Below, in pieces: positions 53,585-62,192 of a stretch of 64,000 nt of DNA; the stretch's first letter is position 1, and every line of letters begins with the position of its first letter. Below the pieces are notes generated by a model. It did not search any database. It had not been told where the DNA came from and saw only the letters and a list, made by a program, of their open reading frames with translations. The stretch covers positions 4,468,409 to 4,532,408 of the forward strand of contig NZ_CP138953.1 in NCBI RefSeq assembly GCF_047126315.1, read 5' to 3'. This DNA is from Shimia sp022448905 (GTDB lineage: Bacteria > Pseudomonadota > Alphaproteobacteria > Rhodobacterales > Rhodobacteraceae). The translations under genes were made by a program, and so were the position numbers.

Positions 53585-54087
53585 AGCGAGGCGGCGGCCC
53601 GGCTGGCCTGATCATATTGGCCGGACAACAAACGCAGACTGGAGGCGATGTCGCGCATGTCGTCTCCGGTCATATCCAAACGCGACAGCCCTTCGACAAA
53701 ACAGCGATCGCGCACGGTGCGATAGTCTTCACATAGCGCAATCCCAGCCTCAGACGGGCGATAGAACACTTCTTTGCCGCGTTTCTCGGATTCAATCAGC
53801 CCCATTTTCAACAGCTTCTTGAGCGCGTAGTTGACGGTGTGGCTGTCCTCGATATTCAGTAGAAAACCAATATCTGTCAGACGCTTATCCCGATCCCGAT
53901 GATTGAGGTTGTGCAGCACCAGAATCTCCAGCGGCGTCATATCGGCATTGCCCGCCGCCGCCATGCAGCGGGTCATCCAGCGCGAAAAAGCATTGTAGGC
54001 AATGATCATGCCGTATTCGACTTCCGAGGCTTCCCAACCGTCGCCTTCAGCAAGGTGGCGAGAGGAGACAATGCGTCGTTTTTCCAT
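53581..54087 (-). CDS. MarR-like winged-helix regulator
   Basis: A 168-residue regulator. The helix-turn-helix lies at about residues 52-105 (PLEILVLHNLNHRDRDKRLTDIGFLLNIEDSHTVNYALKKLLKMGLIESEKRGKEVFYRPSEAG). A helical N and C terminus form the dimer. It is convergent with the TRAP operon and probably binds the palindrome at 50651-50677. No similar palindrome is seen before its own start. Confidence 0.85.
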   Translation of the reverse strand: MEKRRIVSSRHLAEGDGWEASEVEYGMIIAYNAFSRWMTRCMAAAGNADMTPLEILVLHNLNHRDRDKRLTDIGFLLNIEDSHTVNYALKKLLKMGLIESEKRGKEVFYRPSEAGIALCEDYRTVRDRCFVEGLSRLDMTGDDMRDIASSLRLLSGQYDQASRAAASL

Positions 54088-54301
54088 GGTTTGACCTCAT
54101 CATATCGGTAAATTGCCAGCGTGTTTTCAGCGTACACGACCTATTGCCTGACATGCAAATGCGCAGTTTCTTTGAATTTTTCCCAACGATAGACGCACCT
54201 CACGCGGCCGGTTGCCAGCCCAAGATCGCACGTTATGCTGCCACGACACGCACTTTTGGCCTGTATTGGGAGCCGAAGCGGACGTGTTAGGGGGAGACTA
54301 G

Positions 54302-55585
54302 GTGAGACTTTCGGGAACACAATGGCGAGGTATGCGAAGCGGCAAGACCGCTTTGGCCGCGCTGGTGGTGAGCCTTCTGGGCACGCAACTCTATGCCCAA
54401 CAGCTCCGGGTTTTGACCTCCATGCCACCCGGTTTTTATCAGCCGTTTGTGGCCGCGTTTTCCAAGCAGCATCCCGACGTGGACGTCATCACGCTCAACA
54501 AAAATACCAACGCCTCGGTGGATGAAATCCTGCGCGGCAACGAGCGGCAATTTGATGTGTTCTGGTCCTCCTCACCGGAAGCCTTTGAGTTGCTGCAACA
54601 GAACGGGCATCTGGCGGCTTTACCAGCCACCGGTGCACCCGATGTGCATTCTTTTGCGTATTCGGCCCTGGGGTGGACCCAAAAACAAAGCCGCGCAGCT
54701 GCGGCCTCCGCAGGTTGGGATGCGCTCTTGGCACCGGAAAACGCGGGTGCAATTGCCATGGCCCGTCCTTCACGGTCGGGGTCCACGCATATGGTGCTGG
54801 AACGTTCCTTGCAGGTGCGCGGCTGGCAGGAGGGTTGGGCCTATTTGCTGGAACTCGCGGGCAATCTTAGCACCATCACCGCGCGCAGCTTCACTGTCCT
54901 GGATGGCGTGGCAAACGGGCGGTTTGACATAGGGCTGACCATCGATTTTCTCGCCCATTCTCGCGCGGACGAAGATCTGAGTTTTGTCTATGGAACGCCG
55001 GTCATGGTCACCACCGCCCGCATTGCGGTACTGGCGGATGGCAAGACACCGGAACAGGCCCGGGCCTTTGTGGACTTTGTGATCTCTGACGCGGGGCAGC
55101 GGCTGTTAATGACGCCGGAGATTGCGCGCACGCCACATGCGGCGCATATCCGGGCTGAGGCCACGGCACCCTATCATCAGGTGCTGGAAGATGCGCTGAC
55201 ATTGAACTGGCTGGAGTATGATGCGGCGCTTGCGAGTGAACGGTATTGGGCGGTGAACGCGCTGTTTGATGCTTTTGTGTTTGAGATGTTTGACACGCGC
55301 CGGGAGGCGTGGCGCAGGCTGCGGGCGCTAGAAGCCGAACAGGCGGCGCCTACCGTGGCAATGCATGACATTCGCCGGCTGCTGACCACCATGCCAATTG
55401 CAGAGGACGCTGTGGGCAACGAGGGGCGGGCGACGAATGCCAATGCCTTTGCCACATTGTCTGAGCGGCAAGAGGCCAGTTTGCAGGAGTGGCGCGCGGC
55501 GTCGCAGGCTTTGCTGAGCGAGGCGGGCCGCTTGCTGCGGGTGTTGGAAGCGGAACGGGCCAACGCCTTGGTGCGCGACGAATGA
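54302..55585 (+). CDS. Periplasmic solute-binding sensor protein (PgtC-like)
   Basis: A 427-residue ABC-type binding protein (Fe/spermidine fold). LRVLTSMPPGFYQPFVAAFSKQHPDVDVITLNKNTNASVDEIL opens the domain, and FDVFWSSSPEAFELLQQNG, MARPSRSGSTHMVLERSLQ and FDIGLTIDFLAHS are the ligand lobes. Signal peptide TALAALVVSLLGTQLYA. GTG with GGGGGAG is the likely start. No permease is adjacent; the next genes are a kinase and a response regulator, so it probably presents ligand to the kinase, as PgtC does in Salmonella. It resembles the transport binding protein at 58989. Confidence 0.8.
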   Translation: MRLSGTQWRGMRSGKTALAALVVSLLGTQLYAQQLRVLTSMPPGFYQPFVAAFSKQHPDVDVITLNKNTNASVDEILRGNERQFDVFWSSSPEAFELLQQNGHLAALPATGAPDVHSFAYSALGWTQKQSRAAAASAGWDALLAPENAGAIAMARPSRSGSTHMVLERSLQVRGWQEGWAYLLELAGNLSTITARSFTVLDGVANGRFDIGLTIDFLAHSRADEDLSFVYGTPVMVTTARIAVLADGKTPEQARAFVDFVISDAGQRLLMTPEIARTPHAAHIRAEATAPYHQVLEDALTLNWLEYDAALASERYWAVNALFDAFVFEMFDTRREAWRRLRALEAEQAAPTVAMHDIRRLLTTMPIAEDAVGNEGRATNANAFATLSERQEASLQEWRAASQALLSEAGRLLRVLEAERANALVRDE

Positions 55586-57615
55586 GACTGCCCCCTGTTT
55601 TGACCCGCGCGTCGGTGTGGAACCGACTGCTACTCACGATCTCTGGCATCATCCTGACGGTGTGGCTGGTGCTGGCGGTGTCGATCCTGTTTTTCCTGAA
55701 GGCGCAGCGCGATTATGCGGCGATTGCGTCTGAGCAAATCCCGGCACTGGCGGCAGTGAGTGCATTGGCGGAGTATTCGGCGCAGCTGTCCACTGTGGCG
55801 ACGCAGATTGTGGGGCAAAGCGGGACGCCGGACATGGCGGCGCAATTGGAGTTGGGAGAGATTGTTTCTGGTCTGACGGCCAGTCTCACCCCGATTTCAC
55901 AGACAGAAGGCACTGGAGAGGCGCCGGAGATTGTTGCGCGTGTGAGTGAAGGACTGTCGGAGATCCAGAGGCTGCAGGGGGCGATTGGGCAGTCGGAGCG
56001 TGAGATGGGCGCGCAGCTCAATACGCTGCGGTGGTTGAATGCGGATGTGCAGGATGAGGTCGACCCGCTGCTGAGTGACTTTGCCTTCAACATTTCCATT
56101 GCCATGAGCAGTCTGGTGACCAGTGCGGACCCGGATTTTCGTGCACGGCAGGCGCGGTTGATCGAAAACGAAGGCCAACAGCGCGATACCGTGCGGCGAC
56201 TGGGGGACAGCACAGCCAATACCGTGACGTTGATTTTTCAGGCGGCGGTGGCGGAAAACCGGCAGCGGCTGGCGCAGTTACAAGGGCTGACGGACGATGC
56301 CTTGGTGCGCATTGCTGGTCTTCGGACCCAGCTTGACGACAAGCCCGAACTGACCACTCTCCGGCAATCTGTGGAAGCCTTGGTGCCAGTTGCGACCAGC
56401 GAGACCGGCGTGTTTCGCTTGCGACTGGCGTGGCTGGACGCGCAAGCCGATATGCTTGCAAGCCTAGCGGCGCTGCAAACCGACCTGGGCAATTTGCAAC
56501 TTGTGCTGTCGGCTGCGGGTCAAGAGCAGCGGGCGCGGATTTTGGCTCAGACTGAGCGGTCGCGGCAGGACACAACCTTGGCCATCAGGTGGTTGATTGG
56601 CCTAACCGCGCTGGCGGCGATGATCGGGTTTGGCGTGTTGTTTGGCTATATCCGGACCGGGATTGTGCGCCCGCTGCGGCGGATGACCAAACGGTTGAGT
56701 GACATCGCGCAGGGTCAGAACCTAATGCTGCCACCCAACAAAGAAGACGATGAAATTGTGCAACTGTCCGTGGCGATTTCCGAGTTTGAACGCTCCATTC
56801 AAACCCGCGATGCGGCGCTGATGTCCCTGGAAACCGAAGTGCAGGAACGCCGGCGCGCCGTTGAGACCCTCAAACAAACGCAGATGGAATTGATCCAGGC
56901 AGGGAAGATGGCCGCACTGGGACAGATGTCGGCCGGGATTGCGCATGAACTGAACCAGCCGCTAGCCGCAATGCAGCACCGTTTGCAATTGCTGGAAGAC
57001 TATGTGACCGAAGGCGATGCCGAGATGACCGCGCGGCAACTGGCCCGTCTGGACGGTCTGATTGATCGCATGACCCGCACGATCGCCTACCTGCGCAATT
57101 TTGCACGGCGCTCCGAATTCAGTGAGGACAGGCTGCCTCTGGATGAACTGGTGAGTGACTCTCTGGCGCTCTTGAAAGCACGCATCACGCAGGAGGCCAC
57201 CGAGATCACGGTGGCGAACGACCTGCCCCAGTTGACTGTGATTGGCGACAAAATTCTGATCGAACAGGTGCTGGTCAACATCCTGTCCAACGCTCTGGAC
57301 GCCACCCAGCAAGCAGAGCGGCCCGGCCAGATCTCCATCAGCGCGCAATTGATCGACAACGCCGTGCATCTCGCGGTGCGCGACAATGGTGCCGGGTTTG
57401 ACCTGATCCCTGCCGCCGAAGCGCTGGACCCTTTTGTGACCACCAAGGAGGTTGGAAAGGGGCTGGGACTGGGCTTGTCGATTTCCTACAACATCATGAA
57501 AGACCTGAACGGCGACTTGCAACTGAGCCCCAACACGGATGGGCCGGGTGCAACGGCAACGCTTGTTCTACGCACAGGGGGAGCAGATGCAGCCGCAGAT
57601 AATCTTGGTGGATGA
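55582..57615 (+). CDS. Sensor histidine kinase (PgtB-like)
   Basis: A 677-residue membrane kinase. TM1 is at about 14-36, then a large helical periplasmic domain to about 335, TM2 (TTLAIRWLIGLTALAAMIGFGVLF, about 333-356), HAMP, a coiled coil, and a HisKA domain with phospho-His at residue 455 (GIAHELNQPLAAM). The ATPase boxes are NILSNALDA, DNGAGF and GKGLGLGLSI. AHELNQPL fits the DctB/NtrB-type kinases. The start overlaps the binding-protein stop (ATGA). It probably senses ligand-loaded binding protein. Confidence 0.88.
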   Translation: MRLPPVLTRASVWNRLLLTISGIILTVWLVLAVSILFFLKAQRDYAAIASEQIPALAAVSALAEYSAQLSTVATQIVGQSGTPDMAAQLELGEIVSGLTASLTPISQTEGTGEAPEIVARVSEGLSEIQRLQGAIGQSEREMGAQLNTLRWLNADVQDEVDPLLSDFAFNISIAMSSLVTSADPDFRARQARLIENEGQQRDTVRRLGDSTANTVTLIFQAAVAENRQRLAQLQGLTDDALVRIAGLRTQLDDKPELTTLRQSVEALVPVATSETGVFRLRLAWLDAQADMLASLAALQTDLGNLQLVLSAAGQEQRARILAQTERSRQDTTLAIRWLIGLTALAAMIGFGVLFGYIRTGIVRPLRRMTKRLSDIAQGQNLMLPPNKEDDEIVQLSVAISEFERSIQTRDAALMSLETEVQERRRAVETLKQTQMELIQAGKMAALGQMSAGIAHELNQPLAAMQHRLQLLEDYVTEGDAEMTARQLARLDGLIDRMTRTIAYLRNFARRSEFSEDRLPLDELVSDSLALLKARITQEATEITVANDLPQLTVIGDKILIEQVLVNILSNALDATQQAERPGQISISAQLIDNAVHLAVRDNGAGFDLIPAAEALDPFVTTKEVGKGLGLGLSISYNIMKDLNGDLQLSPNTDGPGATATLVLRTGGADAAADNLGG

Positions 57616-58831
57616 CGACGACGATCTGCGCGAGGCGGTTCTGGACACCTTTGAAAAACACAAACTGGCCGCGAAAGGCTTTGCCCGCGCAGCGGATGCG
57701 TTGGAAGCTTTGGACCCCGAATGGCCAGGAGTGGTGCTCAGCGACATTCGCATGCCCGGCATGGACGGGCTGGCCTTTCAAGAAGAGGTCAAACGGCTTG
57801 CGCCGGATGTGCCTGTGATCCTGTTCACCGGCCACGGGGATGTGCCGGTAGCAGTGCAGGCGATGCGCAACGGGGCCTTTGAGTTCTTGGAAAAACCGGT
57901 GCATCCGGATCACCTGCATCAAGTGGTTTTGCGGGCCTTGAAAATGCGCAGTCTTCAGGTGGAGTTGACCAACCTGCAACATAAGACCCGCGATACGCTG
58001 CCGTTGGACGAACGGCTTGTGGGGCGCTCCAAAGTCATGCGGTTTGTGCGGCGAGACCTGCAGGCGGTGGCGCCTTTGCAAGTGGATGTGTTGTTGTGGG
58101 GGCAGGACGGCACCGGCAAGACCGCCGCCGCGCGGGCGATCCACGATTTGTCACCCAATGCCGGCGGTGCATTTGTTGTGGTGAACTGTTCCGCCGTGTC
58201 GCAAGACACCATTGAGCGCACGTTGTTTGAGGACGGCGGCGCGGTGGCGCGGGCATCAGGCGGCACGCTACATTTGCAGGACGTGGAAGCCCTGTCCGAT
58301 CAACTGCAGGCGCAGTTGCTGCGGATTTTTGACAGCGCCGATGCGCCGCGCGTTGTGGCCTCTGTCAGTCAGAAGCCGGAGGAACTGCTCGCCGAGGGCA
58401 AGCTGCGCAGCGATTTGCTGTACCGGATCAATGTGGCCCAGATTGAAATGCCGCCGCTCAAAGAACGTGGACGGGATGTGTTTGTCCTGCTGGATCATTT
58501 CATTCAGCGCGCCGCCGCGCGCCATGGAAAATCCCAAAAGGCGTTGCCGGTGCCGGATCTGGATGCACTTGGCAAATACACCTGGCCTGGCAACGTGCGG
58601 GAATTGCGCAACGTGGCTGAAAAGCTGGTGGTGGGCTTGACCGTGCGTTTGGACGAACGGGCCTCGGCGGCTGTCACGGAAACCTATGACGAGGCCATGC
58701 TGCGACACGAACGCGAGCTGCTCAGCAACGCACTGATTCAAAGTGGTGGACGCAAGGCGGCGGCGGCAGAGTTGCTCGGCATCCCGCGCAAACGGCTTTA
58801 CCTGCGCCTGAAGTACTGCGGCATCGACTAA
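57587..58831 (+). CDS. NtrC-like response regulator lacking GAFTGA
   Basis: A 414-residue regulator. The receiver has DDDDD at 9-13 and phospho-Asp53 (SDIRMPG). The AAA+ domain has Walker A GQDGTGKT (172-179). After NCSAVSQDTIERTLF it goes directly to EDGGAVARASGGTLHLQDVE: the GAFTGA loop (about 15 residues) is missing, and Walker B reads LQDVE where LDEIG is usual. The second arginine region and WPGNVRELRN are kept, and a Fis-type HTH (ALIQSGGRKAAAAELLGIPRKRLYLRLK) ends the protein. Sigma54 activation is therefore unlikely. It overlaps the kinase gene by 29 nt. Confidence 0.9.
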   Translation: MQPQIILVDDDDDLREAVLDTFEKHKLAAKGFARAADALEALDPEWPGVVLSDIRMPGMDGLAFQEEVKRLAPDVPVILFTGHGDVPVAVQAMRNGAFEFLEKPVHPDHLHQVVLRALKMRSLQVELTNLQHKTRDTLPLDERLVGRSKVMRFVRRDLQAVAPLQVDVLLWGQDGTGKTAAARAIHDLSPNAGGAFVVVNCSAVSQDTIERTLFEDGGAVARASGGTLHLQDVEALSDQLQAQLLRIFDSADAPRVVASVSQKPEELLAEGKLRSDLLYRINVAQIEMPPLKERGRDVFVLLDHFIQRAAARHGKSQKALPVPDLDALGKYTWPGNVRELRNVAEKLVVGLTVRLDERASAAVTETYDEAMLRHERELLSNALIQSGGRKAAAAELLGIPRKRLYLRLKYCGID

Positions 58832-58836
58832 AAACC

Positions 58837-58874
58837 GGTCAAATTTGACACAATTTCACGTGTCAAAATTGACC
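58837..58874. promoter_or_regulatory. Double palindrome, probable response-regulator sites
   Basis: GGTCAAATTTGACAC (58837-58851) and GTGTCAAAATTGACC (58860-58874) are inverted copies with one mismatch, around an 8-nt spacer. Each arm is itself palindromic (TCAAATTTGA, TCAAAATTGA), with centres 24 bp apart. It lies 115 nt before the ABC binding-protein ATG. Confidence 0.65.
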
Positions 58875-58941
58875 CAAACCCACAATCAAAACGGTTTCGA
58901 AATCATCCGTTGAGCCTTTTGAGATTGGCTCGCTAGGGTTT

Positions 58942-58961
58942 GGCCATTGTTGGGCTATACT
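58942..58961 (+). promoter_or_regulatory. Promoter region of the ABC operon
   Basis: TATACT (58956-58961) is a good sigma70 -10 box with no recognisable -35, typical of activator-dependent promoters. GG at 58942 and GC at 58954 are 10 nt apart, as in sigma54 sites, but the flanks do not fit well. Confidence 0.35.
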
Positions 58962-58988
58962 TGTGTGGCCCATCCATGGGAGGAAAAT

Positions 58989-60314
58989 ATGAAACGAACT
59001 TTTCGCGCATCTGTGGCCGCTCTGGCCCTGAGCTCCGCATCCGCAGCCTTTGCGGCGGACAAGGTGGTTGTGGTCACCTCGTTCCCCAACTCGATGACCG
59101 GCCCAATTGAGGCGGCCTTTGAAGCGGCCAACCCGGGCATTGATCTGGAGATCCTGAACAAGAAGACCTCCGCAGGTGTGAAATACATTCAAGAGATTTC
59201 GGACGCCAACACGGCGGACATCTTCTGGGCTTCCGCGCCTGACGCATTTGAAGTTCTCAAAGGCGACGGGCTGCTGGCCTCTGTCGAGATCAACTCTGAC
59301 GGCATCCCGGAGAAAATCGGCGCCTATCCGATGAACGATCCAGACGGCAAATACTACGGCTTTGCTGCTGCCGGTTACGGCATCATGTGAAACGAACGTT
59401 ACCTGAAGGCCAAGAAACTGGAGCCCGCCAAGAACTGGGCAGACCTGAAAGACGCGGCTTATCACGGCCACGTCGGCATGTCCGCGCCTTCCCGTTCCGG
59501 CACCACCCACCTGACTGTGGAAACAGTTCTGCAGGGCGAAGGCTGGGACAAGGGCTGGTCCGAATGGAAATGGATCGCTGGCAACTTCTCCACCGTGACC
59601 GAGCGCTCCTTTGGCGTGCCGGATGGGGTGAACACCGGCAACTTTGGCCTTGGCATCGTGATCGACTTCTTTGGCTTCAGCTCCAAAGCCTCCGGCTTCC
59701 CAGTGGACTTCTCCTATCCTGAAGTGACCGCGCTGGTGCCGGCCAACATCGGTGTGGTGAGCAACGCGCCAAACGAGGCAGCAGCAAAGACCTTTGTTGA
59801 GTACCTGCTGACGCCGGAAGGCCAAGAAGTGCTGCTGGACCCGGCGATCATGCGTCTGCCCATCAATCCGGCGACCTACGCAAACGCACCAGAAGGCTTC
59901 CCGAACCCATTTGAGGACGGCTCGATCGGGGCGGCGGTGAAATTTGACGTGGCCAAATCCGGTGCGCGCTACAATCTGGTGAACTCCATGTTTGACGTGA
60001 TGATCACCTACCGCCTGGACGACCTGCGGGCCGCCGTGGGCGCGGTGCAACAAGCCGAAGCCAAACACGCCGGTGGCGACAATGCCGAGGCCAAAGCTCT
60101 GATTACTGAAGCCCGTGCCTTGATTGATGCCAACCCGATTGACGAAGCCAAGTCTCTGGACGCGGATTTCGCGGGCATCTTCACCAAAAAGCGCAAAAAA
60201 GCCTCTGACACTGTTGGCGAACGCCAGGCAGAAGTTGAGCAGCAGTGGGACGCCATGGTGGTGGAAAACTACCGCAAAGCCAAAGAGCTGGCGGACAAAG
60301 CTGCCGCGATGTAA
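58989..60314 (+). pseudogene. ABC transporter binding protein with an in-frame TGA
   Basis: GGAGG precedes ATG 58989; signal peptide MKRTFRASVAALALSSASAAFA. The frame reads to YGIM at codon 133, then TGA (59388-59390), then NERYLKAKKLEPAKNW and continues intact for 307 codons to 60314. Trp (TGG) is a plausible original residue. The full product would be 441 residues, homologous to the sensor protein at 54302: KKTSAGVKYIQEISD, SAPSRSGTTHLTVETVLQGEGW and GLGIVIDFFGFS. A 133-residue stub could not bind ligand. Nonsense mutation, sequence error, or readthrough are possible; the neighbouring permease and ATPase look intact. Confidence 0.8.
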
Positions 60315-60325
60315 CGGCACCTCAC

Positions 60326-60387
60326 CGAGGCGGCGCGCTGCCGCCTCGTTTCCCACGCTTTGGTGCAGGTCACTCCCCGGCACCAAA
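60326..60387 (+). promoter_or_regulatory. Two hairpins between binding protein and permease
   Basis: CGAGGCGGC (60326-60334) pairs with GCCGCCTCG (60340-60348), and TTTGGTGC (60359-60366) with GCACCAAA (60380-60387). Without a T tract they may stabilise the upstream message, as REP hairpins do after malE. Confidence 0.55.
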
Positions 60388-60420
60388 GCCACTCTCCTCT
60401 AAATTCTCGGGTAATTTCCC

Positions 60421-62172
60421 ATGTCGAATGCCTCGCCGCACTCCAACGGCGGTCCGTCTCTGCTTGACCGTCTTCCGGCGTCGATCTTTCCGCGCGTGTC
60501 CGGGCTTCATGCCGCCGCGCTGATCATTGCCATCCTGCTGATCGGCCTGCTGATCATTCCCGTCCTTCAGGTGATCTACGTTGCCTTTCTGGACCCAAAC
60601 ACCGGCGCGCTGACGCTGCAAAACTTTGTGGACTTCTTCCGCACATCGCTGTTCCGCGAAAGCTTCTGGAACTCATTTTACGTTTCCGCCATGTCCGTGG
60701 TGGTCGCCACCGTCATCGCCCTGCCGCTGGCCTATATCACCACCCGCTTTAACTTTGCCGGTTCCGTGGTGATCCAAAGTCTGGGTTTCATCCCGCTGAT
60801 CATGCCGCCGTTTGTAGGCGCCGTGGCGATGCAGTTGATTTTTGGCCGCAACGGCACGCTCAACCTGCTGATGGAAGAGAAATTCGGCATCAACATCCCC
60901 TTCATGGAGGGATTAAACGGCGTCATTCTGGTGCAGTCGATCCACTACTTCCCGTTTATCCTGATCAACCTCTCCACCAGCCTGCGCAACATCGACCGCT
61001 CGATGGAAGAGGCCGCACAGAACCTCGGCTCCCAAGGCATGCGCCTGTTCCGCCGAATTGTGTTTCCTCTGGCCATGCCGGGCTACATCGCAGGCGCCGC
61101 GCTGGTGTTCATCAAGGTGTTTGACGATCTTGGCACACCGCTGCTGCTCAACGTGAACAACATGCTTGCACCTCAGGCCTTCCTGCGGATCAGCTCGATC
61201 GGGATCAGCGATCCGATGGGTTATGTGATCAGCTTCATCCTGGTGGCCTTCTCGATCTTCTCGCTTTGGGCGTCCTTCCTGGTGATGCGCGGCAAAGATT
61301 ATTCCACCGTGCAAAAAGGCGGCGGGGGCCTGTCCAAGCGTGACCTGCGCACCGGTGAAAAAGTCGCAGCCTATGCGGTGGTTGGCCTGATCCTGTTGCT
61401 GGTGCTCAGCCCGCACATCGGCCTGACTCTGCTCAGCTTTGCCACCATCTGGAGCTTTGCGCCGCTTCCGGACGGGTTCACCATCCAGAACTACATCGTG
61501 ATGTGGGAGAACTCGAAGCAGTTCATTGCCAACACGGTGATCTATGCAGGTATCGCAGCTGTGCTGGACGTGATCATTGGCACAGCCATTGCCTATATCG
61601 TGATCCGCACCGGCATCTGGGGGCGCAAGTCGCTGGACTATCTCGCCACCGCCGCGCTGGCTGTGCCGGGTGTGGTGTTGGGCATAGGCTACCTGCGGGT
61701 GTTCCATTCCATCGACATCCCATTCACCGACAAACCGATGGCCAGCTGGTGGGTGATCATTGCACTTGCCCTGATGATCCGGCGTCTGCCTTATGCTCTA
61801 CGGGCCTGTACTGCTGCCTTGCAACAGGTATCGCTGGCGCTGGAAGAAGCCGCGGAAAGCCTTGGCGCGACCAAAAGCTCCACCATCCGCCGGATTGTGA
61901 TCCCGTTGATGTCGGGCGGCATTCTCGCGGGCTTTGTGACCTCCTTTGCCACTGCGGCGGTGGAACTCTCTGCCACCATCATGCTGGTGAGCTCGGAAAG
62001 TGACGCGCCGCTGGCCTATGGCATCTACCTCTTCATGCAAAAGCCGTCCGGACGTGGCGCTGGCGCAGCCCTTGGTGTGGTTGCGGTCATCATCGTCGGC
62101 CTCGGCACCTTCCTGTCGCAGCTGATGATTGAGCGCGACAAGAAATTCAAATCCACGGATCAGTCGCACTAA
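60421..62172 (+). CDS. ABC transporter permease, double-domain (FbpB type)
   Basis: A 583-residue permease with two fused BPD_transp domains and about 12 helices. The EAA-like loops are EEAAQNLGSQGMRLFRRIVFPLAMPGYI and EEAAESLGATKSSTIRRIVIPLMSGGI, one per half. Fused permeases of this type serve Fe3+, 2-aminoethylphosphonate and hexose-phosphate (AfuB) transporters. It is intact and directly precedes the ATPase gene. Confidence 0.93.
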   Translation: MSNASPHSNGGPSLLDRLPASIFPRVSGLHAAALIIAILLIGLLIIPVLQVIYVAFLDPNTGALTLQNFVDFFRTSLFRESFWNSFYVSAMSVVVATVIALPLAYITTRFNFAGSVVIQSLGFIPLIMPPFVGAVAMQLIFGRNGTLNLLMEEKFGINIPFMEGLNGVILVQSIHYFPFILINLSTSLRNIDRSMEEAAQNLGSQGMRLFRRIVFPLAMPGYIAGAALVFIKVFDDLGTPLLLNVNNMLAPQAFLRISSIGISDPMGYVISFILVAFSIFSLWASFLVMRGKDYSTVQKGGGGLSKRDLRTGEKVAAYAVVGLILLLVLSPHIGLTLLSFATIWSFAPLPDGFTIQNYIVMWENSKQFIANTVIYAGIAAVLDVIIGTAIAYIVIRTGIWGRKSLDYLATAALAVPGVVLGIGYLRVFHSIDIPFTDKPMASWWVIIALALMIRRLPYALRACTAALQQVSLALEEAAESLGATKSSTIRRIVIPLMSGGILAGFVTSFATAAVELSATIMLVSSESDAPLAYGIYLFMQKPSGRGAGAALGVVAVIIVGLGTFLSQLMIERDKKFKSTDQSH

Positions 62173-62192
62173 ACGTGCGGGAGTATAGAACT

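Noticed and set aside
59388..59390. TGA as selenocysteine
   Set aside because: No SECIS-like hairpin is evident directly after the TGA, the position is not a redox site in binding proteins, and no selenocysteine genes are in the window.
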